Assembly (NCBI GenBank): GCA_017443235.1
Contig: JAFSOV010000010.1
Coordinates: forward strand, 31,174 to 95,173
DNA from: Alphaproteobacteria bacterium
Lineage (GTDB): Bacteria; Pseudomonadota; Alphaproteobacteria; Rs-D84
Length of the DNA stretch: 64,000 nucleotides
Direction of reading: 5' to 3'
Positions 33,597 to 40,599 of this stretch are shown in pieces (within the stretch, counting starts at the first letter, position 1; the number at the start of each line of letters is the position of its first letter). Under the pieces are notes generated by a model. That model was not told where the DNA came from. It worked only from the letters and a program-made list of their open reading frames with translations, and did no database searches. A program made the translations under genes and the position numbers.

Positions 33597-34751
33597 ATGA
33601 AAATATCAAGACGTTGCCTTTTGCAAATCACGGGTATTGGGGTCGTGGTCGCGGGCGTGTTTCCGCGTATGGCGTTCGCCGCCCGAAACTCTTTGAAATC
33701 TATGCGTACGGGCGTGCAACCAAACGGCAAAACGCGTTTGGTTATTGAAACGGGGTTGCGGCCGTCATATACATTGGTTTATGGTGAAAATACATTAACG
33801 GTGAAATTGTCCAATACAACGGGGAATAATTCTGTGTCGGCGAAATTGGCGTCCGGCACTTTGGTAAAAACCGTGACCCAGGCCCAGGTTGGTGATGCAT
33901 TGAACATTGTGACAGAACTGCGCAAGCCAATCGCGGAAATTCCAAAAAACCAGATTATGGTTTTGGAACCAAATGGCGATAATGATTATCGCCTTGTGTT
34001 GGATTTTGTTGCGGGTGCGGGCACAAAATCAACCGCAGCAACCGCCGCCGCCACGAGCAATTCGAACACAACGCGCAAACGTATAATCGTGTTGGACCCC
34101 GGTCACGGTGGCAAAGACCCGGGGTGCATAGGGCGGGGCGGCACGAAAGAGAAAACCGTTGTGTTGTCGGTTGGTCGCAAATTGCGCAGCGCACTGCAAA
34201 ACGCGGGCTTTGCGGTTTATATGACGCGGGGCGATGATACATACCTGAAATTGGCGGACCGCGCGGCAATTGCGGAACGGAAAAAGGCTGATTTGTTTAT
34301 ATCTATTCACGCGAACGCGAACCCAAGTCGCACAATGAAAGGCTTTTCGATTTACACTCTTTCGGAAAAGGCATCGGACGAAGAGGCACAGAAACTGGCG
34401 GATGCCGAAAATGCAGCGGATAAGATTGATGTTTCTGGGTTTGAGAGTTTTTCCAAAGATATTCGTATCGCACTGTCGTCGTTGCAACAACACGCGGTCG
34501 CGGAAATGAGTGAAGAATACGCAAACGGTTGCGCGCGCGCATTTAACCGCGCCGGCATCACGCAACAACCCGGGCCCGCCGTGCGGCACGCGCCGTTGGC
34601 GGTGTTGCGTTCGACCGTTCCGGGTGCATTGATTGAATGCGGGCACCTGTCGAATGCGGCCGAAGAAAAATTGTTGAAATCGGGCGCCCACCAAGACAAA
34701 TTGGTCGCCGCCATTGTTCGTTCTGTAAAAAATTATGATTTTGAGGTATAA
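33597..34751 (+). CDS. amiC: N-acetylmuramoyl-L-alanine amidase, AmiC type
   Basis: A 384-residue peptidoglycan amidase that splits daughter cells. A twin-arginine-like signal (SRRCLLQITGIGVVVAG) precedes an AMIN domain (about 35-140) and an alanine/threonine linker. The zinc amidase_3 domain (about 160-382) has DPGHGG (His ligand), the glutamate in GGTKEKTVVL, SIHANA (His) and LIECGHLSN (catalytic Glu). A helical insertion around residue 255-300 is of the type that regulates AmiA/B/C. The ATG at 33597 follows a -10 box by 9 bases with no ribosome site, so the message is probably leaderless. Confidence 0.93.
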   Translation: MKISRRCLLQITGIGVVVAGVFPRMAFAARNSLKSMRTGVQPNGKTRLVIETGLRPSYTLVYGENTLTVKLSNTTGNNSVSAKLASGTLVKTVTQAQVGDALNIVTELRKPIAEIPKNQIMVLEPNGDNDYRLVLDFVAGAGTKSTAATAAATSNSNTTRKRIIVLDPGHGGKDPGCIGRGGTKEKTVVLSVGRKLRSALQNAGFAVYMTRGDDTYLKLADRAAIAERKKADLFISIHANANPSRTMKGFSIYTLSEKASDEEAQKLADAENAADKIDVSGFESFSKDIRIALSSLQQHAVAEMSEEYANGCARAFNRAGITQQPGPAVRHAPLAVLRSTVPGALIECGHLSNAAEEKLLKSGAHQDKLVAAIVRSVKNYDFEV

Positions 34752-34756
34752 AGCCC

Positions 34757-34784
34757 TTGCAAAAGATTTTTGTGGCGGTATAAT
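34757..34784 (+). promoter_or_regulatory. tRNA-Ser promoter
   Basis: TTGCAA (34757-34762), 16 bases, TATAAT (34779-34784), 9 bases before the tRNA 5' end. Confidence 0.85.
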
Positions 34785-34793
34785 GCCCGCACC

Positions 34794-34884
34794 GGAGATA
34801 TGGCAGAGCTGGTTGAATGCGCGCGACTCGAAATCGCGTATACAGGAAACTGTATCGAGGGTTCGAATCCCCCTATCTCCGCCA
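34794..34884 (+). tRNA. tRNA-Ser (CGA)
   Basis: 91 bases with encoded CCA. Acceptor GGAGATA/TATCTCC, anticodon loop CTCGAAA (anticodon CGA), a long variable arm (TACAG-GAAA-CTGTA) typical of serine tRNAs, and T loop TTCGAAT. Confidence 0.95.
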
Positions 34885-35058
34885 TTCAAATAAAAGCGTC
34901 CCCAATGGGACGATTTTATTTGAACGGAAGATACGGTCGGCTGAGAACCCGCCGCAACGTAGTTGCAGGGTGCGGAACAAGCGCACAAAGTGCGCGCAGT
35001 GAAAGGGGCCCGCGAAACGCAGTTGAGTGGGAATTACAATCCCCCTATCTCCGCCATT
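34866..35058 (+). repeat. Direct repeat of the tRNA-Ser 3' end
   Basis: The last 21 bases of the tRNA region (34866-34886) recur exactly at 35038-35058, 172 bases downstream in the same orientation. The segment between has a terminator and short GC-rich palindromes (GCGCAC-AAA-GTGCGC) but no gene. This is the layout left by integration at a tRNA 3' end. Confidence 0.8.
34887..34922 (+). terminator. Terminator of tRNA-Ser
   Basis: CAAATAAAAGCGTCCC (34887-34902) pairs with GGGACGATTTTATTTG (34907-34922) with one G-A mismatch; the right arm supplies the T-rich tail. Confidence 0.8.
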
Positions 35059-35091
35059 TGATTTTTTATTTTTACGCTGTATAATTACTGT

Positions 35092-35436
35092 ATGAAAAGT
35101 TTTAACGAAAGTGTTTATGAAATTGTTGCAAACATTCCGGCCGGGCGCGTGGCGACATTTGGTCAAATTGCACGTATGATTGGGCGGCCACGTATGGCGC
35201 GATTTGTCGGCTTTGCATCAAATAACAAAGCATATTGGCACCTGCCGTGGCATCGTGTTGTGTTCAAAGACGGCACCCTTATTGGCGAACCGTTTTTTGA
35301 AAAGCAATATCGCGATCTAAAGGCCGAAGGCGTAAAATTCACCCGTGATAAAAAGGTGATTATGGAAAAATATCAATGGCAACCGGATGGCGAATCAATG
35401 CCGGCGGACATTCGCGACTGGCCATTAAAGTTTTAA
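35092..35436 (+). CDS. Alkyltransferase-like (ATL) DNA-repair protein
   Basis: A 114-residue member of the O6-methylguanine-DNA methyltransferase family reduced to the DNA-binding domain. The active-site PCHR of true methyltransferases is PWHRVV here (about residue 53), with Trp for the reactive Cys, so it cannot accept alkyl groups. Such ATL proteins bind O6-alkylguanine and hand it to nucleotide excision repair. The helix-turn-helix (VATFGQIARMIGRPRMARFVG) with its Arg finger is intact. TTGATT (35058-35063), 16 bases, TATAAT (35080-35085) and 6 bases to the ATG, with no ribosome site, indicate a leaderless message. Confidence 0.88.
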   Translation: MKSFNESVYEIVANIPAGRVATFGQIARMIGRPRMARFVGFASNNKAYWHLPWHRVVFKDGTLIGEPFFEKQYRDLKAEGVKFTRDKKVIMEKYQWQPDGESMPADIRDWPLKF

Positions 35437-35576
35437 TGTTTTTTACACAAAACGAATCGCCCACGATAATAAATTTTCAGATAATCGTCATCTCGCGCGT
35501 CCGCGGGGTGACGGCGGTCTGGAATTATAAAATAATAATAAATTTATTATTTTTCCTGATTATTTAATTCCATAAG

Positions 35577-35700
35577 AACTGTCATCCCGGGCTTGGTCCG
35601 GGACAGGGCTAAACAGTTGTAATGCGGGACACAAAATTATTCCGTAATATTCGTCACAGGTTCATAGACCCTATCCCGGACCAAGCCCGGGATGACAGTT
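35577..35700. repeat. Inverted-repeat element with perfect 27-bp arms
   Basis: Left arm 35577-35603 and right arm 35674-35700 are perfect reverse complements and begin/end with AACTGTCATCCCGGG. The 70 bases between are AT-rich and non-coding. Size and structure resemble a MITE-like or REP-derived element. Confidence 0.85.
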
Positions 35701-35768
35701 CAGGATGGGTGAGGGGTGTAGAACAATAACAAAATCTCTGGAAATTTTAGTATGCAATGCCGGTAAGT

Positions 35769-35815
35769 CCCCTTCTTGTGAAGAAGGGGGGGACCACCGG
35801 AGGTGGTGGGGTAGC
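35769..35815. repeat. Dispersed CCCCTTC/GGGGTAG repeat
   Basis: CCCCTTC-TTGT-GAAGGGGG hairpin, then ACCACC-GGA-GGTGGT hairpin and GGGGTAG. The copy at 59158-59203 has the same plan in the opposite orientation. Confidence 0.7.
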
Positions 35816-35816
35816 T

Positions 35817-35962
35817 GGTCACAAAAAAGGTACCTTTTTGTCCACCACTTTTTTTAGAAATTCCGATTCAGTAAAATCAATAACTTACAAAAACTGACCC
35901 CTGGTCACAAAAAAGGTACCTTTTTGTTACACTATTTTTATAGGAAACAAAGAGGGGAAAAT
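35817..35962 (+). promoter_or_regulatory. Regulatory region with two GGTACC palindromes
   Basis: GGTCACAAAAAAGGTACCTTTTTGT occurs at 35817-35841 and again at 35903-35927 (shown in pieces: GGTCAC, then the 16-base palindrome). From the second copy to the ATG the sequence is almost the same as before the gene at 281-769. A GAGGGG ribosome site precedes the start. Confidence 0.65.
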
Positions 35963-36577
35963 ATGAGCAAAACTTTATTCATCGGTGCAATCGCATCCGT
36001 TTTAACAATCAATTCGGTACTTGCAGATACAATCGTCACATCACGTGGATATGTTGATGCCGCGGACGCATTGAAACAGGATAAAATTACCGCGGGTACA
36101 ACGGGTAATGTGGTTCTGTATAACGGAACATCAAATGGTCAAACCCAATTCAGTGAACGTGCAATTTATGATGGGACAAATGATTATAATTCAAGTACGG
36201 ATGCAAATAAATTGATAACCGCCGGTGCGGTTGATGGTATGGTTGGCGATGTCTATGATTATGTGGACGATGAAATATCAAACATTCCAACCCCGGAATT
36301 GCCAACCGGCACCGCGGGCAACGTTGTGACCTATGATTCAAATGGTGAAATTGGGGGTGAACTGGAGATTTATGATGCTGCGGACCCAAATGCAACAGAC
36401 CCTGAGTATCTAGTGACCGCCATTGGTGTCAACAGCATCGCCAGAAACGCTTTGAATTGGGCCAGTCAGCAAATAACATGTGCGGGCTATAATGGAGGAG
36501 AGTGCGTGTTGTGGAATTTGCCAAATTTGGGTTATGCTGCATCAAGCCAACAACATTTTTATGAATTTGTTGATTAA
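35963..36577 (+). CDS. Small secreted protein, SKK/TSKxYVD family
   Basis: A 204-residue paralogue of the gene at 281. Signal peptide MSKTLFIGAIASVLTINSVLA is nearly the same as that of the first member. TIVTSRGYVDAADALKQDK opens the mature protein; then come GNVVLYNGTSNGQTQFSERA, YNSSTDANKLITAGAV and a C-terminal CAGYNGGECVLWNLPNLG with two cysteines. Start at 35963 with GAGGGG eight bases upstream. Own regulated promoter and a terminator identical in sequence to that of the first member. Likely periplasmic or surface exposed; function unknown. Confidence 0.78.
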   Translation: MSKTLFIGAIASVLTINSVLADTIVTSRGYVDAADALKQDKITAGTTGNVVLYNGTSNGQTQFSERAIYDGTNDYNSSTDANKLITAGAVDGMVGDVYDYVDDEISNIPTPELPTGTAGNVVTYDSNGEIGGELEIYDAADPNATDPEYLVTAIGVNSIARNALNWASQQITCAGYNGGECVLWNLPNLGYAASSQQHFYEFVD

Positions 36578-36608
36578 ACAAACCGCCCATCCGGGCGGTT
36601 TGTTTATT
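36575..36608. terminator. Bidirectional intrinsic terminator, copy of 251-284
   Basis: TAAACAAACCGCCC (36575-36588) pairs with GGGCGGTTTGTTTA (36593-36606) around ATCC. Serves the secreted protein and the convergent peroxiredoxin. Confidence 0.88.
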
Positions 36609-37353
36609 TCTTCTTTGTTTTCTTTTTATCGTTTGTAATCATTTTTTGATTTGTGATTTTATTCAAAATCATATCGGGACTGATGTGTTTGAATGCCAAA
36701 AACCAATCGCGTCCGTTGCCCGATTTTGCCCGCGTGCGCGCATCGTGACACGTGTTCGGTGCGGGCACAATAACGTCTTCGCCGGGAATCCATTCTGCGG
36801 GCGTGGCAACACGAAACGCGTCGGATGTTTGCAATGCAATCAATGTGCGTTTGATTTCTGTGATATTGCGGCCAACCGATTTTGGGTAATACATAATCGC
36901 GCGAATCACGCCGCGTGGGTCGATAATAAACACCGCACGTACGGTATCTGTATTCCCCGATGCATCGTGAATCATACCGTATTTGCGGGCGACCACACCG
37001 GCATTGTCCGCAACAATTGGAAATTCAATTTCCATATTTTTCCAACCCTGGAAAGTCACGTCGTGTTGAATCGCCTGAATCCACGCAATGTGTGACGCGT
37101 TTGAATCAACCGACAATCCCAAAAGTTCTGTGTTCAATGCGCGAAATTCGTCCCGCATAGATTGAAATGTCATAAATTCTGTGGTGCACACCGGTGTAAA
37201 ATCGCCGGGATGAGAAAAAAACACAACCCATTTCCCGCGATAATCGTGTGGAAAGTGTAAATATCCATTTGTGGTGTTCGCGCCGAATTCTGGGGCAATT
37301 TCGCCGATTGTCGGCATACGTATGCATTCGCAATCGTTCATAAATTTGTTCAT
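36604..37353 (-). CDS. Peroxiredoxin, AhpC/TSA (Prx6-like)
   Basis: A 249-residue thiol peroxidase. The peroxidatic cysteine lies in HPGDFTPVCTTE (about residue 46), the active-site Arg in the later YYPKSVGRNITEI segment. Length and the C-terminal arm (TPAEWIPGEDVIVP) fit the Prx6/1-Cys group; a further Cys in PNTCHDARTRA could act in resolution. The tail is unusually lysine-rich (KKKTKKK). Start at 37353 with AGGGAG upstream; an earlier in-frame start has none. Reduces hydrogen and organic peroxides in the cytoplasm, complementing rubrerythrin. Confidence 0.9.
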   Translation of the reverse strand: MNKFMNDCECIRMPTIGEIAPEFGANTTNGYLHFPHDYRGKWVVFFSHPGDFTPVCTTEFMTFQSMRDEFRALNTELLGLSVDSNASHIAWIQAIQHDVTFQGWKNMEIEFPIVADNAGVVARKYGMIHDASGNTDTVRAVFIIDPRGVIRAIMYYPKSVGRNITEIKRTLIALQTSDAFRVATPAEWIPGEDVIVPAPNTCHDARTRAKSGNGRDWFLAFKHISPDMILNKITNQKMITNDKKKTKKK

Positions 37354-37423
37354 ATAAATCTCCCTTGGTTTTTTTATATGATACATTATTCGCCCAATAA
37401 TTTCCCCAAGAGAGAATTCTTAT

Positions 37424-38482
37424 TCAGTTTGTATCAATCACCCCGGCGTGATAAGTGTTGCCGTTATAGGTCAAATTCAAACTGCCGGTGCCACCATTAC
37501 CCGATTCCAACGGAACATAGCATGTGATGCCATTTTGCCGTACGTTTATGGCAACCGTTGTCACCTTGGTCGCGTACAGTGGGAAAGAAAGCCCGGTACT
37601 GGTTTTTAATTGTGTGGCCCATGAACACAGGTCCGGACACGCACCATTATACGCATGGTCACATGCCACCTCATCCGGTTTGCATGCAACACGTGGGGTG
37701 GCACTGGTTCCACTGGTGCCGGGCTTCCAATAATTTTCATATCCGGTTGTATAAACCGTTGTGCCGGTCGGGCAGGTTGTCGCCAACTTTGTGTCATTCT
37801 TAAATATATCGGTCATATGTGATGAAGTTATGCCTGTTATTCCATCAAACAGGTTATATGGTATATAACCATCCAAATTCGTACATCCATAGAACATCTC
37901 ACGAAACATATAACTGTTGGCGGCCCCAGATATACCACTAAACAATTCGGCCGGTATTGGACCTTTTAGTGCGGTACATCCACGAAATGTCGCGTAAAAC
38001 ACAGGTTGATATCTATTCCCTGTGCCCAGTGTTGGGAATAATGCACCCAAACTGCCCCGAATGCCCACCAAATAATCCGGTGTTGCGTATCCGCCGTACA
38101 AACTTATTGGGGATACACCATAACTGGTATTACTGTTTTGATATTCTGTTGCTACACCACCAATACGAATAGTGTATTCACCATCATATGAATATTTATG
38201 ATCAACCTGCGAACGGCTGGCACCGGTGCGCGTGACAGTTTCTGTTGTACTGCCGTCACCCCAATCGATATAGAACGTTCCTTTGGCGGCGATATAAAAC
38301 AAAAATTTTGTATTATCATCTGGAATTTCTATATCCATAAAAAACTTTGCGGTTTCGCAATTGCCATTTGAAAGGGTGATTTCGTCGACCGTGCATGCAG
38401 CCGCGGGCGCGATTCGGAACGCACCAAAAACACCGACACAAATAATGGTCAGCACACGTAAAAAACGCGCAAAATTCAACAT
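37424..38482 (-). CDS. Secreted PKD/DUF285-like surface protein
   Basis: A 352-residue exported protein. The hydrophobic signal (about 8-29, ending IAPAAA) is followed by a PKD-like beta domain (TFYIDWGDGSTTETV ... HKYSYDGEYTIRIGG, about 65-110). Then two BspA/DUF285-like leucine-rich modules: FRGCTALKGPIPAELFSGI and FYGCTNLDGYIPYNLFDGI (about 168-225). The C-terminal part has six cysteines (VACDHAYNGACPDLCSW). Modules of this kind are typical of surface proteins of gut bacteria and mycoplasmas. It shares the 18-base-spacer promoter with the giant repeat proteins. Confidence 0.78.
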   Translation of the reverse strand: MLNFARFLRVLTIICVGVFGAFRIAPAAACTVDEITLSNGNCETAKFFMDIEIPDDNTKFLFYIAAKGTFYIDWGDGSTTETVTRTGASRSQVDHKYSYDGEYTIRIGGVATEYQNSNTSYGVSPISLYGGYATPDYLVGIRGSLGALFPTLGTGNRYQPVFYATFRGCTALKGPIPAELFSGISGAANSYMFREMFYGCTNLDGYIPYNLFDGITGITSSHMTDIFKNDTKLATTCPTGTTVYTTGYENYWKPGTSGTSATPRVACKPDEVACDHAYNGACPDLCSWATQLKTSTGLSFPLYATKVTTVAINVRQNGITCYVPLESGNGGTGSLNLTYNGNTYHAGVIDTN

Positions 38483-38525
38483 ATTATGATATTTGCTTGT
38501 ATATTCCTTTCCTTGTTATAATTTA

Positions 38526-38555
38526 AGGCTAGCAAAAATGCGCAAAACGGTGCAA
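38526..38555 (-). promoter_or_regulatory. Promoter of the PKD/DUF285-like gene, 18-base spacer type
   Basis: TTGCAC (38550-38555) and TAGCCT (38526-38531) on the minus strand, 18 bases apart, with GCATTTTTGC just before the -10 and TAAATTATAAC after it. Confidence 0.6.
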
Positions 38556-38586
38556 GTAAATATATTATATATATTTAATATTTAAT

Positions 38587-40512
38587 TTATATCTGGGGTG
38601 ATAATGCGGAATATATCACACCCAAATCGGTCTTAATCAAGCCCGCAACCAATTTGTCGGCATTGTCGGTCTGCCGTGCCGCCGCCATAATTTTATCAAA
38701 ACTGCGCACGAATTGTGTTGCCTGGGAACGGAAAACAGAATCAGACTTTAACAATTCGCGAATTTGTTTTTTGTTTGCCGCACGGATAATTTTCGACATC
38801 CATTTTGCAAATATGGTTTTGTCGCCGTCATGATATTTTTTCCAAACAACATCGGGAATTTCCCCGCCCATTGCACGGGTCAGGTCAATTGTTTGTTCGT
38901 ACATCTTGTCAAATTCGCGCGTGCTGGATTCCAAGAAATCGCGGCCACTGGCGCGTGGCATCGGCGCGGATGTGGCGGATTTTATTGCCTCCATCGGTGC
39001 GGCGGCGCGCGCGACCATCATTTGTTTGTTCAATGTCTGCATTGTATCTACGGCCTTGGCATAATCACTCATCAAATCTATCATTTGTTGCCGTGACCCA
39101 CCGGCCAAGTTTTCTAACTTTACCGCAGAATCCGCAACCGCGATTGTGGCCTGTTCAACCGTGTCACGTATCGTGGCAATTTTTTCATCCAATTCGGAAA
39201 CTATTTTACCCAAACCAATCCCTGCGTCGCCCGATTGCCGCGCCAATTCGGGCAGGGCATCGTAATATTTATCAATCAATTCAGACAAAGGTTTCAATTG
39301 TTCGGTTGTGTCCATTGACATTTTTATCAATCCTTGGGATTGGCCGGTCAATTGAGTGTGCGCCGCATTCATTTCTATCAATGTTTCGCGCACGCCCGTT
39401 GCCATAGATTTGACCGATTCGGAAAATGCGTTTGCCGCGGTCTTGGTATCTTTTAATGTGTCATTTGCGACCCCAGATACGGTTTTTAATTCGCCGACAA
39501 CATCGCCCGCGAAATCCTTGATTTCGTTTTCAAAATGATTGGTCAATCCGGACAATTCGGTGGATATGCCGCGCACCGCGCTTTCGGTTTCGGTCGCACT
39601 GGCCATCAAAGATTCAACCGCATCGGTCAATTTCTTGATTTGTTTTTCAATCGAAGATTCGGACAATAATACCTGGGCACCGACAACGTTCGCCGTATTG
39701 GTCAGGGTGTTCATTTGTGCGGTCAATTGCTTTTTGCTCTGTTTGCCGAATGTATCCAGTTTCGTCAGGTACGTATTCACGATTTTATTGTTTTCGCCCA
39801 AGACATTTTCATATTCTGTGGCGGATTCTTTGATTTGATTGAATCCATCAAGGCTGGTCTTGGTCAATTCGGCAATTGCGCCCTGGATGGTGTTGGCGTC
39901 TTCGGTCATTTTTTGGAATTGTTCAGTATTCGTTTCAAACGCAGCATTTAATTGATTCCCAAGGTTTGCCGCCCCATCGGTCCATTGCGCGATTTTCGCA
40001 TCAATCTGGGCGATTTTTTCATTTGAATCGTTGGTTGTTTCGGTTATTCGTGTCAATGTTTCACCAACCGTTTGCGCAAACCGGTCGGTCGCGTTCGTCA
40101 CATTATCCCAAGATTCAGATGTCACCACCTGGGTCAATCCGGAAATAGTATTATCCATACGACCCGTCATTTGGACAACACGCTGAATTGCTTCATTTGC
40201 GGTACTTACCAATTCTTGATTGCGTTGTGCCAATTCATCGCGTAATTTCTGGGCATCGGCTATTTGTGTATTCATTGTCGTCTGCATTGATTGAAAGCAC
40301 GCGGCAATTCGTTTTATTTCGTCGGCCATTATTGTTTGCAGAACGCGTGACGCATCCGCGATGCGCGCACGGTCGGGTTCCGTCATAATAGAAACGACAG
40401 AATTCATAACGCGCTGGGATTTTCGTGATATGAAAAACAGCATTATCATTGCGATAAACGCCAAAGCCATAATTGATGCGCCGACTATTACGAAAATATT
40501 GTTGAAATCCAT
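38587..40512 (-). CDS. Inner-membrane coiled-coil protein (641 aa)
   Basis: One N-terminal membrane helix (about 8-29, IVGASIMALAFIAMIMLFFI), then about 450 residues of nearly unbroken coiled coil rich in Thr, Asn and Gln, then a conserved-looking globular C-terminal domain of about 110 residues (VWKKYHDGDKTIFAKWMSK ... TQFVRSFDKIMAAARQTDN). Similar single-pass coiled-coil proteins with this C-terminal helical domain occur in alphaproteobacteria without assigned function. It resembles methyl-accepting proteins in composition but has no signalling hairpin. Single gene, divergent from addA. Possibly a cell-envelope organiser. Confidence 0.7.
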   Translation of the reverse strand: MDFNNIFVIVGASIMALAFIAMIMLFFISRKSQRVMNSVVSIMTEPDRARIADASRVLQTIMADEIKRIAACFQSMQTTMNTQIADAQKLRDELAQRNQELVSTANEAIQRVVQMTGRMDNTISGLTQVVTSESWDNVTNATDRFAQTVGETLTRITETTNDSNEKIAQIDAKIAQWTDGAANLGNQLNAAFETNTEQFQKMTEDANTIQGAIAELTKTSLDGFNQIKESATEYENVLGENNKIVNTYLTKLDTFGKQSKKQLTAQMNTLTNTANVVGAQVLLSESSIEKQIKKLTDAVESLMASATETESAVRGISTELSGLTNHFENEIKDFAGDVVGELKTVSGVANDTLKDTKTAANAFSESVKSMATGVRETLIEMNAAHTQLTGQSQGLIKMSMDTTEQLKPLSELIDKYYDALPELARQSGDAGIGLGKIVSELDEKIATIRDTVEQATIAVADSAVKLENLAGGSRQQMIDLMSDYAKAVDTMQTLNKQMMVARAAAPMEAIKSATSAPMPRASGRDFLESSTREFDKMYEQTIDLTRAMGGEIPDVVWKKYHDGDKTIFAKWMSKIIRAANKKQIRELLKSDSVFRSQATQFVRSFDKIMAAARQTDNADKLVAGLIKTDLGVIYSALSPQI

Positions 40513-40546
40513 TTCCTTTGCCCCCCAAAATAATACAGATATGTTC

Positions 40547-40575
40547 TTGCAGTTATGGATACTTTATACTAGAAT
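40547..40575 (+). promoter_or_regulatory. addA promoter
   Basis: TTGCAG (40547-40552), 17 bases, TAGAAT (40570-40575); AAGGA precedes the ATG at 40600. Confidence 0.8.
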
Positions 40576-40599
40576 TTATAGAACAAAGCAAGGACATAA

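Larger units (their letters stand above)
35437..35962. other. 526-bp gene-free region packed with repeats
   Basis: Contains a GTCATCTC...GGGGTGACGG copy (about 35488-35513), a 124-base inverted-repeat element (35577-35700), a CCCCTTC/GAAGGGG repeat (35769-35815) and two copies of the GGTACC palindrome (35824-35839, 35910-35925) before the next gene. No credible coding frame. Confidence 0.65.

Noticed and set aside
40235..40528. Frames antisense to the coiled-coil membrane gene
   Set aside because: Biased composition of the coiled coil produces long open frames on the other strand; no start signals.
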